Shown here: in pieces, positions 26,526 through 35,658 of the stretch
Position numbering within the stretch: the stretch's first letter is position 1
Layout: every line of letters begins with the position of its first letter
Origin: Polynucleobacter difficilis
Lineage (GTDB): Bacteria; Pseudomonadota; Gammaproteobacteria; Burkholderiales; Burkholderiaceae
Assembly: GCF_003065365.1 (NCBI RefSeq)
Contig: NZ_CP023276.1
Coordinates: 1,550,001 to 1,614,000 of the forward strand
Direction of reading: 5' to 3'
DNA length: 64,000 bases
Program-made: the position numbers and the translations under genes
The notes under the pieces: generated by a model
Told to the model about the DNA's origin: nothing
The model's input: only the letters and a program-made list of their open reading frames with translations
Database searches by the model: none

Positions 26526-27170
26526 TTATTTTTTTCTTGGATAGTTTTTTGGCTTAAGCATTTCATTCAGAAATAAATCGCCAACGTTTTTTAATGGCTT
26601 AACAGACTGTTCAAGTTTTGAGCACAACACAGCCCCCTCCCACGAACTCCAAAAGAAACTGGATAGCTCAGCAGAAGGAACTTTAGTTAAAATTTCACCC
26701 GCCTGCTTTGACTCTTCAATGCATTCTGAAAATTGGTTACGCCAATCCTTTATTACCTCAAGAAGTTGGGTTCTAAAACCATCCTCAATACTTGCCATTT
26801 CTTGCCCCAGATTTCCAATCAAACAACCTCTTTTGTATTCATACTTTTTTACCCCATTGGAAGCCTCTTTCACAAATTCCCTAAGCCTATCTAGCGGGCT
26901 ATTCATTTCATTGCCTAAGATTCGACTTAGTTTTTTTGAAAAATATTTTCCATAATTTATGATTACTTCCAAGGCGAATTCTTCCTTACTATCAAAGTAA
27001 TAATAAAAAGACCCTTTCGGAATTCCTGCAATGGAAACAATCTCGTCCAGGCTGGTAATAGTAAAACCTTTTTGAGTAAATATTTCGGTTCCAATATTTA
27101 CAAGCTGTTGACGTTTTTTACTTCCTTTGCTCTGGGGGAGCTCTGTCGCCGAGGATCTTAAATCCAGCAT
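26526..27170 (-). CDS. TetR/AcrR-family transcriptional regulator
   Basis: 214-aa repressor-type regulator with an N-terminal TetR helix-turn-helix (AAT-like IGTEIFTQKGF, SLDEIVSIAGIPKGSFYYYFDSKEEF) and a C-terminal TetR_C-type ligand domain containing GCLIGNLGQEMA. This is the AcuR/YxaF-like subgroup. The ATG at 27170 has AAGGA about ten bases upstream. It lies 7 bp before the acuI-like gene and is divergent from the Bug receptor gene at 27312, so it likely controls both from the 140-bp intergenic region. Confidence 0.88.
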   Translation of the reverse strand: MLDLRSSATELPQSKGSKKRQQLVNIGTEIFTQKGFTITSLDEIVSIAGIPKGSFYYYFDSKEEFALEVIINYGKYFSKKLSRILGNEMNSPLDRLREFVKEASNGVKKYEYKRGCLIGNLGQEMASIEDGFRTQLLEVIKDWRNQFSECIEESKQAGEILTKVPSAELSSFFWSSWEGAVLCSKLEQSVKPLKNVGDLFLNEMLKPKNYPRKK

Positions 27171-27311
27171 TAAATTTATTTCCTTCAAATAAGGTTTTAA
27201 AAATTTGATTTTTTTGATTCTTTGTAATAAATTTAAAACTGAAATAGACGAACAGTCAACTTTAATTATCTTTTGCAATGCACCATTTATTTTGAATCTG
27301 AGGAGAGCAAT

Positions 27312-28286
27312 ATGAATAGACGGCAATTCATCCAAGCAAGTTCGATGACGGCATTATTTCCAGCATCACTTGCTTGGGGGCAGGGTAATTTTCCTAATCG
27401 CCCCATCAAGACTGTCTCTCCATATGCAGCTGGAGGGGGTCCAGATATACAACTTCGCCAAGCTGCCCCTCATCTAGGAGAAGCATTTAAACAATCCATT
27501 GTTGTGGAAAACAAAGTCGGTGCAGCCGGCGTCCTAGCTGCCCAGTTTGTCGCACAATCCAATCCCGATGGATACACATTGTTGCTCGGTTCTAATATTC
27601 AATTAATTCAAAAGATCCTAAAACCTGAACTTTCATTTGATCCAATGAAGGACTTTGCTCCTATTTGTAATATGTATTCCTCCCCTACCGTTATGGTTGT
27701 TAGTAGTGAATCGCCCTATAAGACGGTAGATGATGTAATTGCTGCGGCAAAGGCAAGTCCTGGAAAAATGAATTACGGCTCCGGCGGAATTGGTACATCA
27801 GCTCATATCGCAGGCGCAACATTTATTGCTTTGAATAAGTTAAATCTAGTACACATTCCACTCAAAGGATCAGTTGAGATTGCTGCTTCGCTTTTGCGGG
27901 GAGATACTCAATTTGCTTTTCCCATCGCTGGCACGGGCGTTCCTCTGGTTACTGGAGGAAAATTTAGAGCTTTAGCGGTTACCAGTAGAAATCGTTTGTC
28001 CCAGCTACCTGATGTACCAACGTTAAATGAGATCATGAAAAATGACCTCACTATTCAAGAATCTTGGTTTGGGATGTGGGCACCAGTGAAAACACCCTCG
28101 GATGTCATCAGCACTTTATTTTCAGGAATTTCAAAGGCACTCACTAGCGCCTCCCTAGCGCAGAGTTACGAATCTTCGGGAAATATAATTACACCAAGCC
28201 AAAGTCCTCAAGCTTTTACTAACTACATGATTAGTGAGAATAAGAAATGGGCTGAGATTATTAAACTTACCGGGATCACTGCTTAA
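27312..28286 (+). CDS. Bug/TctC-family substrate-binding protein
   Basis: 324-aa periplasmic receptor. It begins MNRRQFIQASS, a twin-arginine-like signal peptide ending WGQ, followed by FPNRPIKTVSPYAAGGGPD and the family patterns SPGKMNYGSGGIGTSAH and IPLKGS. AGGAGAG precedes the ATG at 27312. It overlaps the next gene's start by one base (TAATG), so uptake and CoA activation are coupled. No TctAB permease genes are adjacent. Divergent from the TetR gene. Confidence 0.92.
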   Translation: MNRRQFIQASSMTALFPASLAWGQGNFPNRPIKTVSPYAAGGGPDIQLRQAAPHLGEAFKQSIVVENKVGAAGVLAAQFVAQSNPDGYTLLLGSNIQLIQKILKPELSFDPMKDFAPICNMYSSPTVMVVSSESPYKTVDDVIAAAKASPGKMNYGSGGIGTSAHIAGATFIALNKLNLVHIPLKGSVEIAASLLRGDTQFAFPIAGTGVPLVTGGKFRALAVTSRNRLSQLPDVPTLNEIMKNDLTIQESWFGMWAPVKTPSDVISTLFSGISKALTSASLAQSYESSGNIITPSQSPQAFTNYMISENKKWAEIIKLTGITA

Positions 28287-29509
28287 TGTCGGAGCCACTA
28301 AAGGGGGTCAAAGTAATCGACATGTCTCATGTCATTGCTGGCCCCTTTGCATCCCATTATTTATCGCAACTAGGCGCCGAAGTTATTAAAATTGAAAAGC
28401 CTGGAGTCGGTGATGTTATGCGGGCAAGCAAAAAGGCAACCGAGCCTGATTCAATTGCATTTACCGCTTTTAACGCTGGAAAAAAATCACTCGCAATTGA
28501 TATTCGGACTGAAGAAGGCGCAAATATTATTCGCTCCCTTGCAAAAGAATCCAATATTTTTATAGAGAATTTTCGACCAGGTGTAGTAAAAAAATATGGC
28601 TTAGATTATGAGTCAATAAAAAAGATTAATCCTCAAATCATTTACTGCTCAATCTCTGGATATGGTCAAGGGGGCTCGTGGTCTAGTAGAGGGGGGTATG
28701 ATCAAGTAATACAAGCTCTTACAGGGATGATGATGATGTCTGGCCCTGAAGATAGTAGCGAGCCAATTAAAATTGGATTTCCAGTAATAGATATCGCAGT
28801 AGGTATGTTGGGGGCTATTGCAATAAGCTCTGCCCTCTATCAGCAGAAAACGGCAAATATTGGCCAACATATCGAAACATCTTTAATTCAGGCTTCGCTG
28901 ATGCTCATGTATCCATACATAACTGATTACCTGACGAATAAAGAGGTTCACAAACGAATCGGTAATCGCGGATATTCGGGCAGCCCAGGCTCTGATACAT
29001 TTAAATGCAAAGATGGTTGGTTGGCCACTGCAGCAAATACCCCAAGTCAATTTAAAAAAATGATGGCTCTCCTAGGCATGGATGAAATTTGTAGTGATCC
29101 AAATGCCATTGACGTAAAAGCATTTAATGCAATTAATGGTGGATTTGTAAAGGCTAAAGATTCAACTTTAATTAAGCAAAAGATAGAAAAGGCTTTATCT
29201 GGAAAATCGGCCTATGAAATCGAAGAGGCTCTAAATAATGCAGGAGTGCCGGCTGCAAAGGTTTCAACACTGAGTGAATTTCTCGAAAGGGCTTTAAACG
29301 GAAATTGCATCAATTTACCGATCACTGATTTTGTAAGCACTACATCATCAGTTAAGACGCCTGGCCTTGGATTTACCTTTAACAATAACAACAGAAAAAC
29401 CTTAAAAGGTGCACCAAGCTTAGGAGAAAATACTGAAGAGGTACTTAAAAAGTTAGGTCTCACCCAACAACAAATTCAGGGTTTAATTGAGCGTGACCTT
29501 CTAAAGTAA
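28286..29509 (+). CDS. CaiB/BaiF (family III) CoA-transferase
   Basis: 407-aa family III CoA-transferase, with VIDMSHVIAGPFASH, LGAEVIKIEKPG, ENFRPGVV, SGYGQGG and the catalytic Asp near residue 169 (FPVIDIAVGM). Translationally coupled to the Bug receptor, which suggests that it activates the acid captured by that receptor. Ends 57 bases before a strong bidirectional terminator and the tRNA-Ile fragment at 29599. It is only distantly similar to the transferase at 12230, so this is not a recent duplication. Confidence 0.92.
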   Translation: MSEPLKGVKVIDMSHVIAGPFASHYLSQLGAEVIKIEKPGVGDVMRASKKATEPDSIAFTAFNAGKKSLAIDIRTEEGANIIRSLAKESNIFIENFRPGVVKKYGLDYESIKKINPQIIYCSISGYGQGGSWSSRGGYDQVIQALTGMMMMSGPEDSSEPIKIGFPVIDIAVGMLGAIAISSALYQQKTANIGQHIETSLIQASLMLMYPYITDYLTNKEVHKRIGNRGYSGSPGSDTFKCKDGWLATAANTPSQFKKMMALLGMDEICSDPNAIDVKAFNAINGGFVKAKDSTLIKQKIEKALSGKSAYEIEEALNNAGVPAAKVSTLSEFLERALNGNCINLPITDFVSTTSSVKTPGLGFTFNNNNRKTLKGAPSLGENTEEVLKKLGLTQQQIQGLIERDLLK

Positions 29510-29565
29510 TAATTTTTTTGAAGCATCTTATTGAATGCTATTACTTATTGAAGAATCGATCAAAA

Positions 29566-29592
29566 AAATACCAACCCGTAGGTTGGTATTTT
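29566..29592. terminator. Bidirectional hairpin terminator
   Basis: AAATACCAACC-CGTA-GGTTGGTATTT, an 11-bp perfect stem with T-runs on either side. It ends the CoA-transferase transcript on the + strand and sits where the tRNA-Ile fragment's own terminator would be on the - strand. Confidence 0.88.
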
Positions 29593-29598
29593 CATTTC

Positions 29599-29643
29599 TG
29601 GTGGGCCCACCAGGACTTGAACCTGGGACCAAAGGATTATGAG
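29599..29643 (-). repeat. tRNA-Ile(CAT) 3'-half direct repeat (attachment-site copy)
   Basis: Identical by eye to the copy at 16540-16584: CTCATAATCC through TGGGCCCACCA on the - strand, with no 5' half. It is a boundary between two cargo blocks of the array. Confidence 0.86.
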
Positions 29644-29859
29644 AGCAGAAACCCAAGATAGACCCTTATAAAAAGAGGCTCTGCGGGTGGTCAATGTCGG
29701 TGTGTAAGTAAATGTGTAAGCAAATTCGTGGATTTAAAAGAAGTGTGGAGTCACTCTTTGGTTTTCAAAACCAAAGGATTTTTGGAGCAACCATCTAGCA
29801 CTTCGTTTCTCCAAAGTTCTTTTTTTGAAGATTGATAAGCGTTTCTTTAAGTAACGCTT
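29644..29859. repeat. Structured island-end repeat, copy 4
   Basis: Follows the tRNA fragment directly. It contains paired arm-type sites GGTGTGTAAG/ATGTGTAAGC (the same form as at 57625-57646), hairpin B at 29756-29776 (perfect CTTTGGTTTT-C-AAAACCAAAG), hairpin A at 29781-29815 with one mismatch, and hairpin C at 29837-29859 with mismatches. The left half differs more from copies 2 and 3 than the hairpin half does, so the hairpins are the better conserved part. An 80-codon open frame on the - strand crosses it but is not credible. The following 140 bp to the MFS gene hold nothing recognisable. Confidence 0.72.
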
Positions 29860-29997
29860 AAGAGGTATGCTTCTTGGAGAGAAATCAAAATCCGTTGCCC
29901 CAATTTCTAAAAAATTACTGTCACATTGTGTTGAATAGGTAGCCATGATGACTCCTAGTATTATTCGACTTAACAACTTCGGTACATCGCATGTTTA

Positions 29998-31188
29998 TTA
30001 ACTACGCTTTGAAAGTCGATTCAGAAAAATGAGCCCCAACACAGGGCCCGGCAGCAATAGCCAGGTGATGTATTGATTCATGAATGGTAAGACTACGGTA
30101 CTGATTTGAATTGAGATCATCGTTATCGTAAAGCCAATCGCATTTTGAATAGTAAGTGCAGTACCGACGATTTCGGGTGGGCATGCTTGTGCTGATAGCG
30201 CTGAAAATTGTGGCGAATCAGCAACGACACTCATTCCCCAAATAGCCCAAAAGAGAATTTGTGCCCATAACGGCAATCCAGAAATCCATGGATACAGTAG
30301 ACAACAAATGCCCGATAGCGCCAAAGCTGTTGAGGCAACTTTCACTCCCCCAATAGATTTGCTAAATTGCCCTCCAAGAAAGCAGCCAATTGCACCAATC
30401 CCGATTACAGAGAATGCTAGCCCCGATAAATGAATGGGATTTTGAATTGAATAGGTGCTAGCAATCAGAAATGGCACAAGTGCCCAGAATGCATAGAGCT
30501 CCCACATGTGACCGAAATATCCCAAAGCAGATCGACGATATTCTGAAATTGCAAAGAGTTCACGAAAGCCGCTTAGCTTGACTCGTGAAGCACTACCTAA
30601 TTTAAGGTGGGGGCCATCTCCGAGCCAGAAAATCATCACCATTGCAACCAGAGCGAAGAAGGAAGACAAAAGAATGACCTCTTGCCAAGGCCAATCGACA
30701 CCGAAGTAACGGGTAGCATGCGGAATTGCTGTTCCCAGCGTTAGCATTCCAACCAATTGAGCAATGCGCGAGCTCGCTTTTTGGGGGTCCCAGGTCATTA
30801 TGAGCTTCATACCAATTGGATAGATACCGGCCAAACAAATTCCAACTAAAAAGCGTAAGCAAGAACCTACCAAAACACTGTCAGCCCAGACAGCAAATGC
30901 AGCGTTAAACAATGCCCCAAGCAGAGCACATGCAGCAAAAAGATGACTGGGCTTGTACCGATCTGCTATCCCACTTAAGGCAAAGACCAAAGTACCTGCC
31001 ACAAAACCGAGTTGCACAGCATTGGTAAGTATGCCTATGCCTGCAAGATTAGTGCTCCACGAATCTATTAAATTGTCAGCCACTCCATTGATAGAAAACC
31101 ACAAAGAGGTACCCATCAACTCCGCAATCACAATCAATAGCGAGGCTAAATTAGGACTTATGGGTCGAGAAGTTGTCGTATTAGTCAA
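29998..31188 (-). CDS. MFS transporter
   Basis: About 396-aa major facilitator superfamily permease with twelve predicted helices. It shows the loop 2-3 motif region (SGIADRYKPSHLF) and a central loop before helix 7. No ATG or clear Shine-Dalgarno is found at the 5' end; a TTG at 31188 (MTNTTTSRP) is the best available start and is uncertain. It is transcribed alone. Substrate unknown; similar proteins are annotated as nitrate/cyanate-like or general MFS carriers. Confidence 0.82.
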   Translation of the reverse strand: MTNTTTSRPISPNLASLLIVIAELMGTSLWFSINGVADNLIDSWSTNLAGIGILTNAVQLGFVAGTLVFALSGIADRYKPSHLFAACALLGALFNAAFAVWADSVLVGSCLRFLVGICLAGIYPIGMKLIMTWDPQKASSRIAQLVGMLTLGTAIPHATRYFGVDWPWQEVILLSSFFALVAMVMIFWLGDGPHLKLGSASRVKLSGFRELFAISEYRRSALGYFGHMWELYAFWALVPFLIASTYSIQNPIHLSGLAFSVIGIGAIGCFLGGQFSKSIGGVKVASTALALSGICCLLYPWISGLPLWAQILFWAIWGMSVVADSPQFSALSAQACPPEIVGTALTIQNAIGFTITMISIQISTVVLPFMNQYITWLLLPGPVLGLIFLNRLSKRS

Positions 31189-31358
31189 ATGAGGATAAAA
31201 AAATTAGGGGCAGTCGAAGCACCTTCATTATATTACGACCTAATTCCCAATACTAAAAAATATTTAACAATCTTTATTTAGATTTTCAATATCACGCTAT
31301 TGATCTTAAAGCCATTAAGGCGTGCATTATTTGATCCAAACTAACAATCATTTGAGGC

Positions 31359-31790
31359 CTAAATACTCTCCTCGACCCGACGAATATTGAGAACATGAGC
31401 ATCAAGCATCGCTTGTAGCTGAGAGCGAATATTCGGCTCTTGAATTCTTGGAATTAATTTTTCTAGACGTCGTGCTACCCATCCCTGCCCTCGATTCAAA
31501 AAAAGCAAGCGTTCCTTGAGATCTTCAATGGAGATCGCTTTTTCATAAAATTCACCCGTGGCAGTTGATGGCGAAAAACCGAGTGATCCAATAATTCCGA
31601 GCAACATCTTGCACCAGCGCACTTCATCGTGTTGAATATCGGTGACTAACGGAGCTAATTCGTGACTCTTTATTTGATTGGCTGTTTCCAAGGTTACTCG
31701 AGCGCCAGCCCTTTCCGCCTCCAGCAATTCATTTAGCGCAGCAATCAGTTCATCGCCGCTAATTGGATTTAATGCTGATAAATCATGCAT
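31359..31790 (-). CDS. DUF6306 (ferritin-like helical) protein
   Basis: 143-aa all-helical protein. Two helices carry Glu/His patterns (LLEAERAGARVTLE, and DIQHDEVRWCKMLLG) typical of ferritin-like bundles, in the manner of the DUF6306 family. The ATG at 31790 has AGGTC upstream; a start 16 codons earlier is possible. Function unknown. Stand-alone gene. Confidence 0.7.
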   Translation of the reverse strand: MHDLSALNPISGDELIAALNELLEAERAGARVTLETANQIKSHELAPLVTDIQHDEVRWCKMLLGIIGSLGFSPSTATGEFYEKAISIEDLKERLLFLNRGQGWVARRLEKLIPRIQEPNIRSQLQAMLDAHVLNIRRVEESI

Positions 31791-32015
31791 ATGTTGACCT
31801 CTTGTGAATGGGGTGCTTATTTCCTGGCAATATCTCATGTATTTGTGACCATTCTAGGGCGATTTGCTCATACTGCATATGAAAACAGCCAAACTTACCA
31901 AAATTGGGAGAGTGTCATGGCTCGGGACAGAATCGACCAGGGAAAAGGGTTCTTGACTCTAGCTCTGGACTGTCGTTTAAAACGACACGAATTGATAATG
32001 ATTTAATTCTCTTTT

Positions 32016-32708
32016 CTATCTGATTGCTTTTTCAATTAACCGATTAAGGCGAATTAATTGCTTAAAGTCCTCAACCACCGATGACACCAAGTTTGAAGAT
32101 GTGAATTTTGTGTCACTGAGTGTCTTTACAACTAAGAAGTTTTTGAGCATAAGCCAATCCATATCCGGATGGTTTGGATCAAAACCGCGTGGAGGGCGAG
32201 AGGCTACGTTCTCTCGAGAAAAATTTGTCTTAAAGCGTGACTTGAAAGCTGGGTCAGCAAATAAGGCATGGAAAGGCCGAGCATCTTTTGCTATCGCCTC
32301 CCTCATCTTTTTTAATTGGGGGCCAGATGGCATAAAGAGCCCACCGGCGACAACTACCCCCATGTATGGAGGGATATTGTGAAGAATGCCAAAGAATAAG
32401 TGTGGGTTTCTTTCAAAACGAGACTCAGAAGGTTTCGCAATCGAAATAGATAACCAGCTTTTATAGCAGGTACTGCCACGCACAATTTTATTGGCATTCT
32501 TTTTAATCCTACCAATTCCTTTTGTAGGAAAGTGATAATCTGGAACGCTACTTTGTAACGAAGTCTTAAGTCGCTCCGCTAAATCAATAAAAGGCTGCCT
32601 TACGAGTGTTTCGTAGCTTTCTTGATTCTTATCGAGCCAAGTTGGATCTGTTTGTTTACCAGCCTCAGTCATGAAAGGAAGAGTCTGCTTTGAAAATTTA
32701 ATGCTCAT
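32016..32708 (-). CDS. DUF2461 family protein (TIGR02453-like)
   Basis: 230-aa cytoplasmic protein matching DUF2461: an early FMTEAGKQTDPTWLDKN segment, RIKKNANK..RGSTCYKSWLSI, and the GGLFMPSGPQLKKMREAI block that marks the family. Members are uncharacterised; sizes of 210-240 aa are usual. It is transcribed alone, upstream of the DUF6306 gene with about 225 bp between them in which nothing is recognised. Confidence 0.85.
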   Translation of the reverse strand: MSIKFSKQTLPFMTEAGKQTDPTWLDKNQESYETLVRQPFIDLAERLKTSLQSSVPDYHFPTKGIGRIKKNANKIVRGSTCYKSWLSISIAKPSESRFERNPHLFFGILHNIPPYMGVVVAGGLFMPSGPQLKKMREAIAKDARPFHALFADPAFKSRFKTNFSRENVASRPPRGFDPNHPDMDWLMLKNFLVVKTLSDTKFTSSNLVSSVVEDFKQLIRLNRLIEKAIR

Positions 32709-32821
32709 AGCTTTTCCAATCTTGTATTGAATTAATCTAAATAAAACATGTTTCTCTTATTAGCTTCATTCTACTTAAAGGGGGCAGGTAATACGTGGAA
32801 GACACCAACCAACACAGAAAC

Positions 32822-32845
32822 AAAAAAACCACCCGAAGGTGGTTT
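32822..32845 (-). terminator. Hairpin terminator next to tRNA-Phe fragment
   Basis: - strand AAACCACC-TTCGG-GGTGGTTT followed by seven T residues (read from the A-run at 32822-32828). It is the same hairpin as at 5694-5717 and lies just 3' of a tRNA-Phe-like fragment, where a tRNA terminator would be. Confidence 0.85.
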
Positions 32846-32854
32846 ATAGAATCT

Positions 32855-32915
32855 TGGTGGCCCGGGACTGAATCGAACCACCGACACAAGGATTTTCGAC
32901 CCTCTGCTCTACCGT
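32855..32915 (-). pseudogene. Degenerate tRNA-Phe(GAA) 3' fragment
   Basis: On the - strand CGGTAGAGCAGAGG, an anticodon arm with GAA (GTCGAAAATCC), TTGTGTCGG, the T-loop TTCGATT and CCCGGGCCACCA resemble tRNA-Phe from the D-arm to the CCA end. The 5' acceptor strand and the first half of the D-arm are missing, and the T-stem has mismatches, so it cannot fold as a full tRNA. It adjoins the GC-richer AAA+/hydrolase pair and looks like the scar of an element from a tRNA-Phe locus. Confidence 0.7.
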
Positions 32916-32944
32916 CCGCTATTGGCCGCTTTAAGCGTGGCTTG

Positions 32945-33661
32945 TTACAGCTGCGCTGTCGGTTTCAGGAAGAAATCCATTGCCAACGCAACCACTGACG
33001 GCTCGATGCGGTGCGGGCCTTTGAATTCCAAGGAGGTTAAGTCATAACCTGCGGCCTTAAGTTTGGCTACGTGAGGACGGGCACTAGTTTCAATTGGCAG
33101 CTGCTCATCTTCCAAACCGTGAGCGATGAAGATGCGGGGTGTACCATTTTGCTGAAAGACTGACATAAAGCCTGCGGAAAATGCGATCACGTGGCTAACG
33201 ACGTCGCCGTTGGTCACGCCTACTGAAAGCGCATAGCTGCCTCCGTCTGAAAACCCAGCAAACCCCAGGCGGCATGGATCGATAGAAAAACGTGACGCCA
33301 CTTCGTGTAATGCTTTGTCCAGCCGCTCTAGGTCTGGGCCGTTACCACCCACGACCAAGTCCCAAGTCGGAAACTGAGACTGCGGCAGCAAAAGCAAAAA
33401 GCCATGCTGATACGCATGGTCGATCACGAATGGCAGCACTTTGTCGGCGCTGCCACCGGCGCCATGAAACATCACCAGCAGAGGGACTGGAACTCCAGGC
33501 TGCAGGCCGTCCGGCACGATCAATACAGCGTCGCGCTCACTAGCAATACCCAGGTCGTGACGACCAGCGGGCAAGGCTTGCTTGTCGGGTACGGTGCCGG
33601 ATCGAAAACTGAGCCGGCCTAGTAGCGAATCACCCAGGAAGGACGTGTCAAACGGTATCAT
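32945..33661 (-). CDS. Alpha/beta hydrolase (predicted esterase/phospholipase family)
   Basis: 238-aa cytoplasmic alpha/beta hydrolase of the COG0400 predicted-esterase type. The oxyanion region is VMFHGAGGSADK, the nucleophile elbow GFSDGGSY, the acid is in GLEDEQLP and the His in KGPHRIEP. The ATG at 33661 begins one base after the AAA+ gene's TAA, so the two genes are translationally coupled. G+C is visibly higher than in the flanking genes. Its partnership with an AAA+ ATPase is unusual for this enzyme family; substrate unknown. Confidence 0.8.
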   Translation of the reverse strand: MIPFDTSFLGDSLLGRLSFRSGTVPDKQALPAGRHDLGIASERDAVLIVPDGLQPGVPVPLLVMFHGAGGSADKVLPFVIDHAYQHGFLLLLPQSQFPTWDLVVGGNGPDLERLDKALHEVASRFSIDPCRLGFAGFSDGGSYALSVGVTNGDVVSHVIAFSAGFMSVFQQNGTPRIFIAHGLEDEQLPIETSARPHVAKLKAAGYDLTSLEFKGPHRIEPSVVALAMDFFLKPTAQL

Positions 33662-33662
33662 C

Positions 33663-35303
33663 TTAGACGAGTTTACCGATGCTGCGGAAAGCCGCGCACT
33701 GAGCAAAGACTTCCTCACTGAGCGACAAATTCCTGCCCTTGCAAAACTTGAGCGTCAGCTTGAGTAACTCTTTAATATCGCGGCCGCTGGCATCAGCGTA
33801 GGTTATTGCTAAGCACTCAACTAGGCCGTCGGGTAGTTCGGTATTGAACTGTTGCGCTAGTGATTTCCATAGTTGTTTTGCCTGCTCTTGAGTTGGTATC
33901 TCAAACTGGATGATGGCGATGCAGCGCGACAAGACGGCATCATCAATGTCGGCTACGCGGTTAGTAGTCATGAACAGCAAGCCATTGAAATACTCAAGGG
34001 TACGCAAGAACTCAGCCACGATAGCGTTATGCTGCAGATCGTTGTCGCGGCGGCGAATGTAGACGTCGGCCTCGTCGAGCAACAGCACCGAATCCCAGCG
34101 CGCCGCGCGGCGCAGGATTTTCGAAAGGTTGGCTTCCACTGAGCTTGCTGTCACGCCAAGTTGACCAGAATGCACGCGGTATAGTGGTTTCTCGACGACC
34201 TCGGCATAGACCTCTGCTGTCAGCGTCTTACCTAGGCCAGGCGCGCCTTTGCACAGGATAGTTGTGCCGCCCGACTTACCCTCCACAATGTCCTCCATCA
34301 GGAAGTTACGATCAGCGGTCAAGATATCAATCAAGTCGCGATGAGCATGCGGCAAAACCAGCTTGTCACGTAATTCCGGCTTGTAACGATACGCACTAAC
34401 ATTTTGTACATGCGCCCATATGTGGCGGTGGTAATCCAGGTGGAATAGGTGTAGATAGCAATGTTGGGGAATCCGTTCAAAACCCTCACTGATACCGCTT
34501 CCGCGCCAGAAGGTTGCATCGGCGGTGGTGTCAAAGTGACGTTCCAGCAGCTCTTCGTCATTTACGCAACGCGCCGTTGTGCCTGCCTGCAGCCGCATGC
34601 ATTCGAGTTGTGGACGAGGCCCTTCGCTGGACATCCAGACATTGCCAAAAACAGTAAACTGCGCACCAAACTTTGGTTGCATCTGCATGAAACGCTTTGA
34701 GTGTGTCTCGTATTCATTTTTGAATTCTGCACATTCTTTGAAGTAACCATGACCCGTCATCAATTCGGGAATCGTGAAATCCAAAATATCCTCGGCATGA
34801 AAGCTAATGCTATTGGTCATGGCGGTGTACCTTAGCCTCGGATCGGCGACCGGCCCCCGTCCCGCAGCCTGCAAGGTATTGGCCAGCAGGCCGATGATGA
34901 CGTAAGCTGCGCTATCGGCAGGCTGCACATGGCGCATAGAATGGACCAACCAAGGCTGTAACACACCGTCCTTGCCGAGCTTATAGAGCCAGCCATCGAT
35001 CATGTCACGCGACAGCCAAGCGATCAGACCGGGGATTAGATGCTCTAAGCTGGGGATTTTTCGGGCAGCCGGTGCGGCATGGATATTGTCCAGCGCCAGC
35101 ATTTGGAACATCAGCTCACGCTCGTTGGCCGTACGACACAGGTCGTAGAGTGTGTTAAGTGAGGTGGCATCGAAAAGGTGGCTGGGCACCACACGTTTGC
35201 CTCGGGAAAGGCCGTACTCGCTCAGCCGCTTAGCAAGCAGCGAATCTTCATTGATCGTTCCAAGTAGCGCATTGGCCAGGGTTTCTGGTATTTCGAATTC
35301 CAT
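33663..35303 (-). CDS. AAA+ ATPase with large unknown N-terminal domain
   Basis: 546 aa. Residues about 1-320 form a helical and beta-mixed region that I do not recognise. Residues about 340-500 form an AAA+ domain with Walker A GAPGLGKT (353-360), Walker B VLLLDEAD (406-413), sensor-1 TTNR and a candidate arginine finger (SR, 460). The spacing SGQLG..VEANL..WDSVLLLDEADV resembles a VCP/26S-like AAA clade better known from fungal DUF7025 proteins. It is the first gene of a two-gene unit with the hydrolase. GC-richer than neighbours. Protein remodelling or defence are possible roles, unproven. Confidence 0.82.
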   Translation of the reverse strand: MEFEIPETLANALLGTINEDSLLAKRLSEYGLSRGKRVVPSHLFDATSLNTLYDLCRTANERELMFQMLALDNIHAAPAARKIPSLEHLIPGLIAWLSRDMIDGWLYKLGKDGVLQPWLVHSMRHVQPADSAAYVIIGLLANTLQAAGRGPVADPRLRYTAMTNSISFHAEDILDFTIPELMTGHGYFKECAEFKNEYETHSKRFMQMQPKFGAQFTVFGNVWMSSEGPRPQLECMRLQAGTTARCVNDEELLERHFDTTADATFWRGSGISEGFERIPQHCYLHLFHLDYHRHIWAHVQNVSAYRYKPELRDKLVLPHAHRDLIDILTADRNFLMEDIVEGKSGGTTILCKGAPGLGKTLTAEVYAEVVEKPLYRVHSGQLGVTASSVEANLSKILRRAARWDSVLLLDEADVYIRRRDNDLQHNAIVAEFLRTLEYFNGLLFMTTNRVADIDDAVLSRCIAIIQFEIPTQEQAKQLWKSLAQQFNTELPDGLVECLAITYADASGRDIKELLKLTLKFCKGRNLSLSEEVFAQCAAFRSIGKLV

Positions 35304-35658
35304 GGTTCTTTTTACTCTTTTAATAAATCATAGAAAGCTATATCTGAAACATGCTTGACTGCAGTCAATGCAAGCCAAAATAGGATCCATTTTGGGGGGA
35401 CGGTATGCGCCTGAACCGGCTAAATCAAGCAGTTGAAAGCGCGGAAATACAAGGATGCCAATAGTAATATTATGCATAGGATTAACACTCTACAGAGCAA
35501 GCTAATTAAGCGCCATAACTGAATTAAATGATGCCCACATATGAAAATATTGTGCCGTATTTACACTCTAATATGGCTTAAATTGTCTGAACAGTAGAAA
35601 ATAGACACAAATAGTTAGCTCATAAGACAACCATTACTTAAAATCACGTTTAAAAGAC
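35304..35658. other. Intergenic stretch upstream of the AAA+ gene
   Basis: About 350 AT-rich bases with no convincing gene. The composition change at about 35300 from GC-rich coding sequence to AT-rich spacer may mark one edge of the AAA+/hydrolase insert. I see no repeat here apart from the terminator and tRNA fragment that follow. Confidence 0.35.

Noticed and set aside
29734..29976. 80-codon open frame on the - strand between the tRNA-Ile fragment and the MFS gene
   Set aside because: It runs through the hairpins of the structured repeat, has no ribosome site or recognisable domain, and is not preserved in the other copies.
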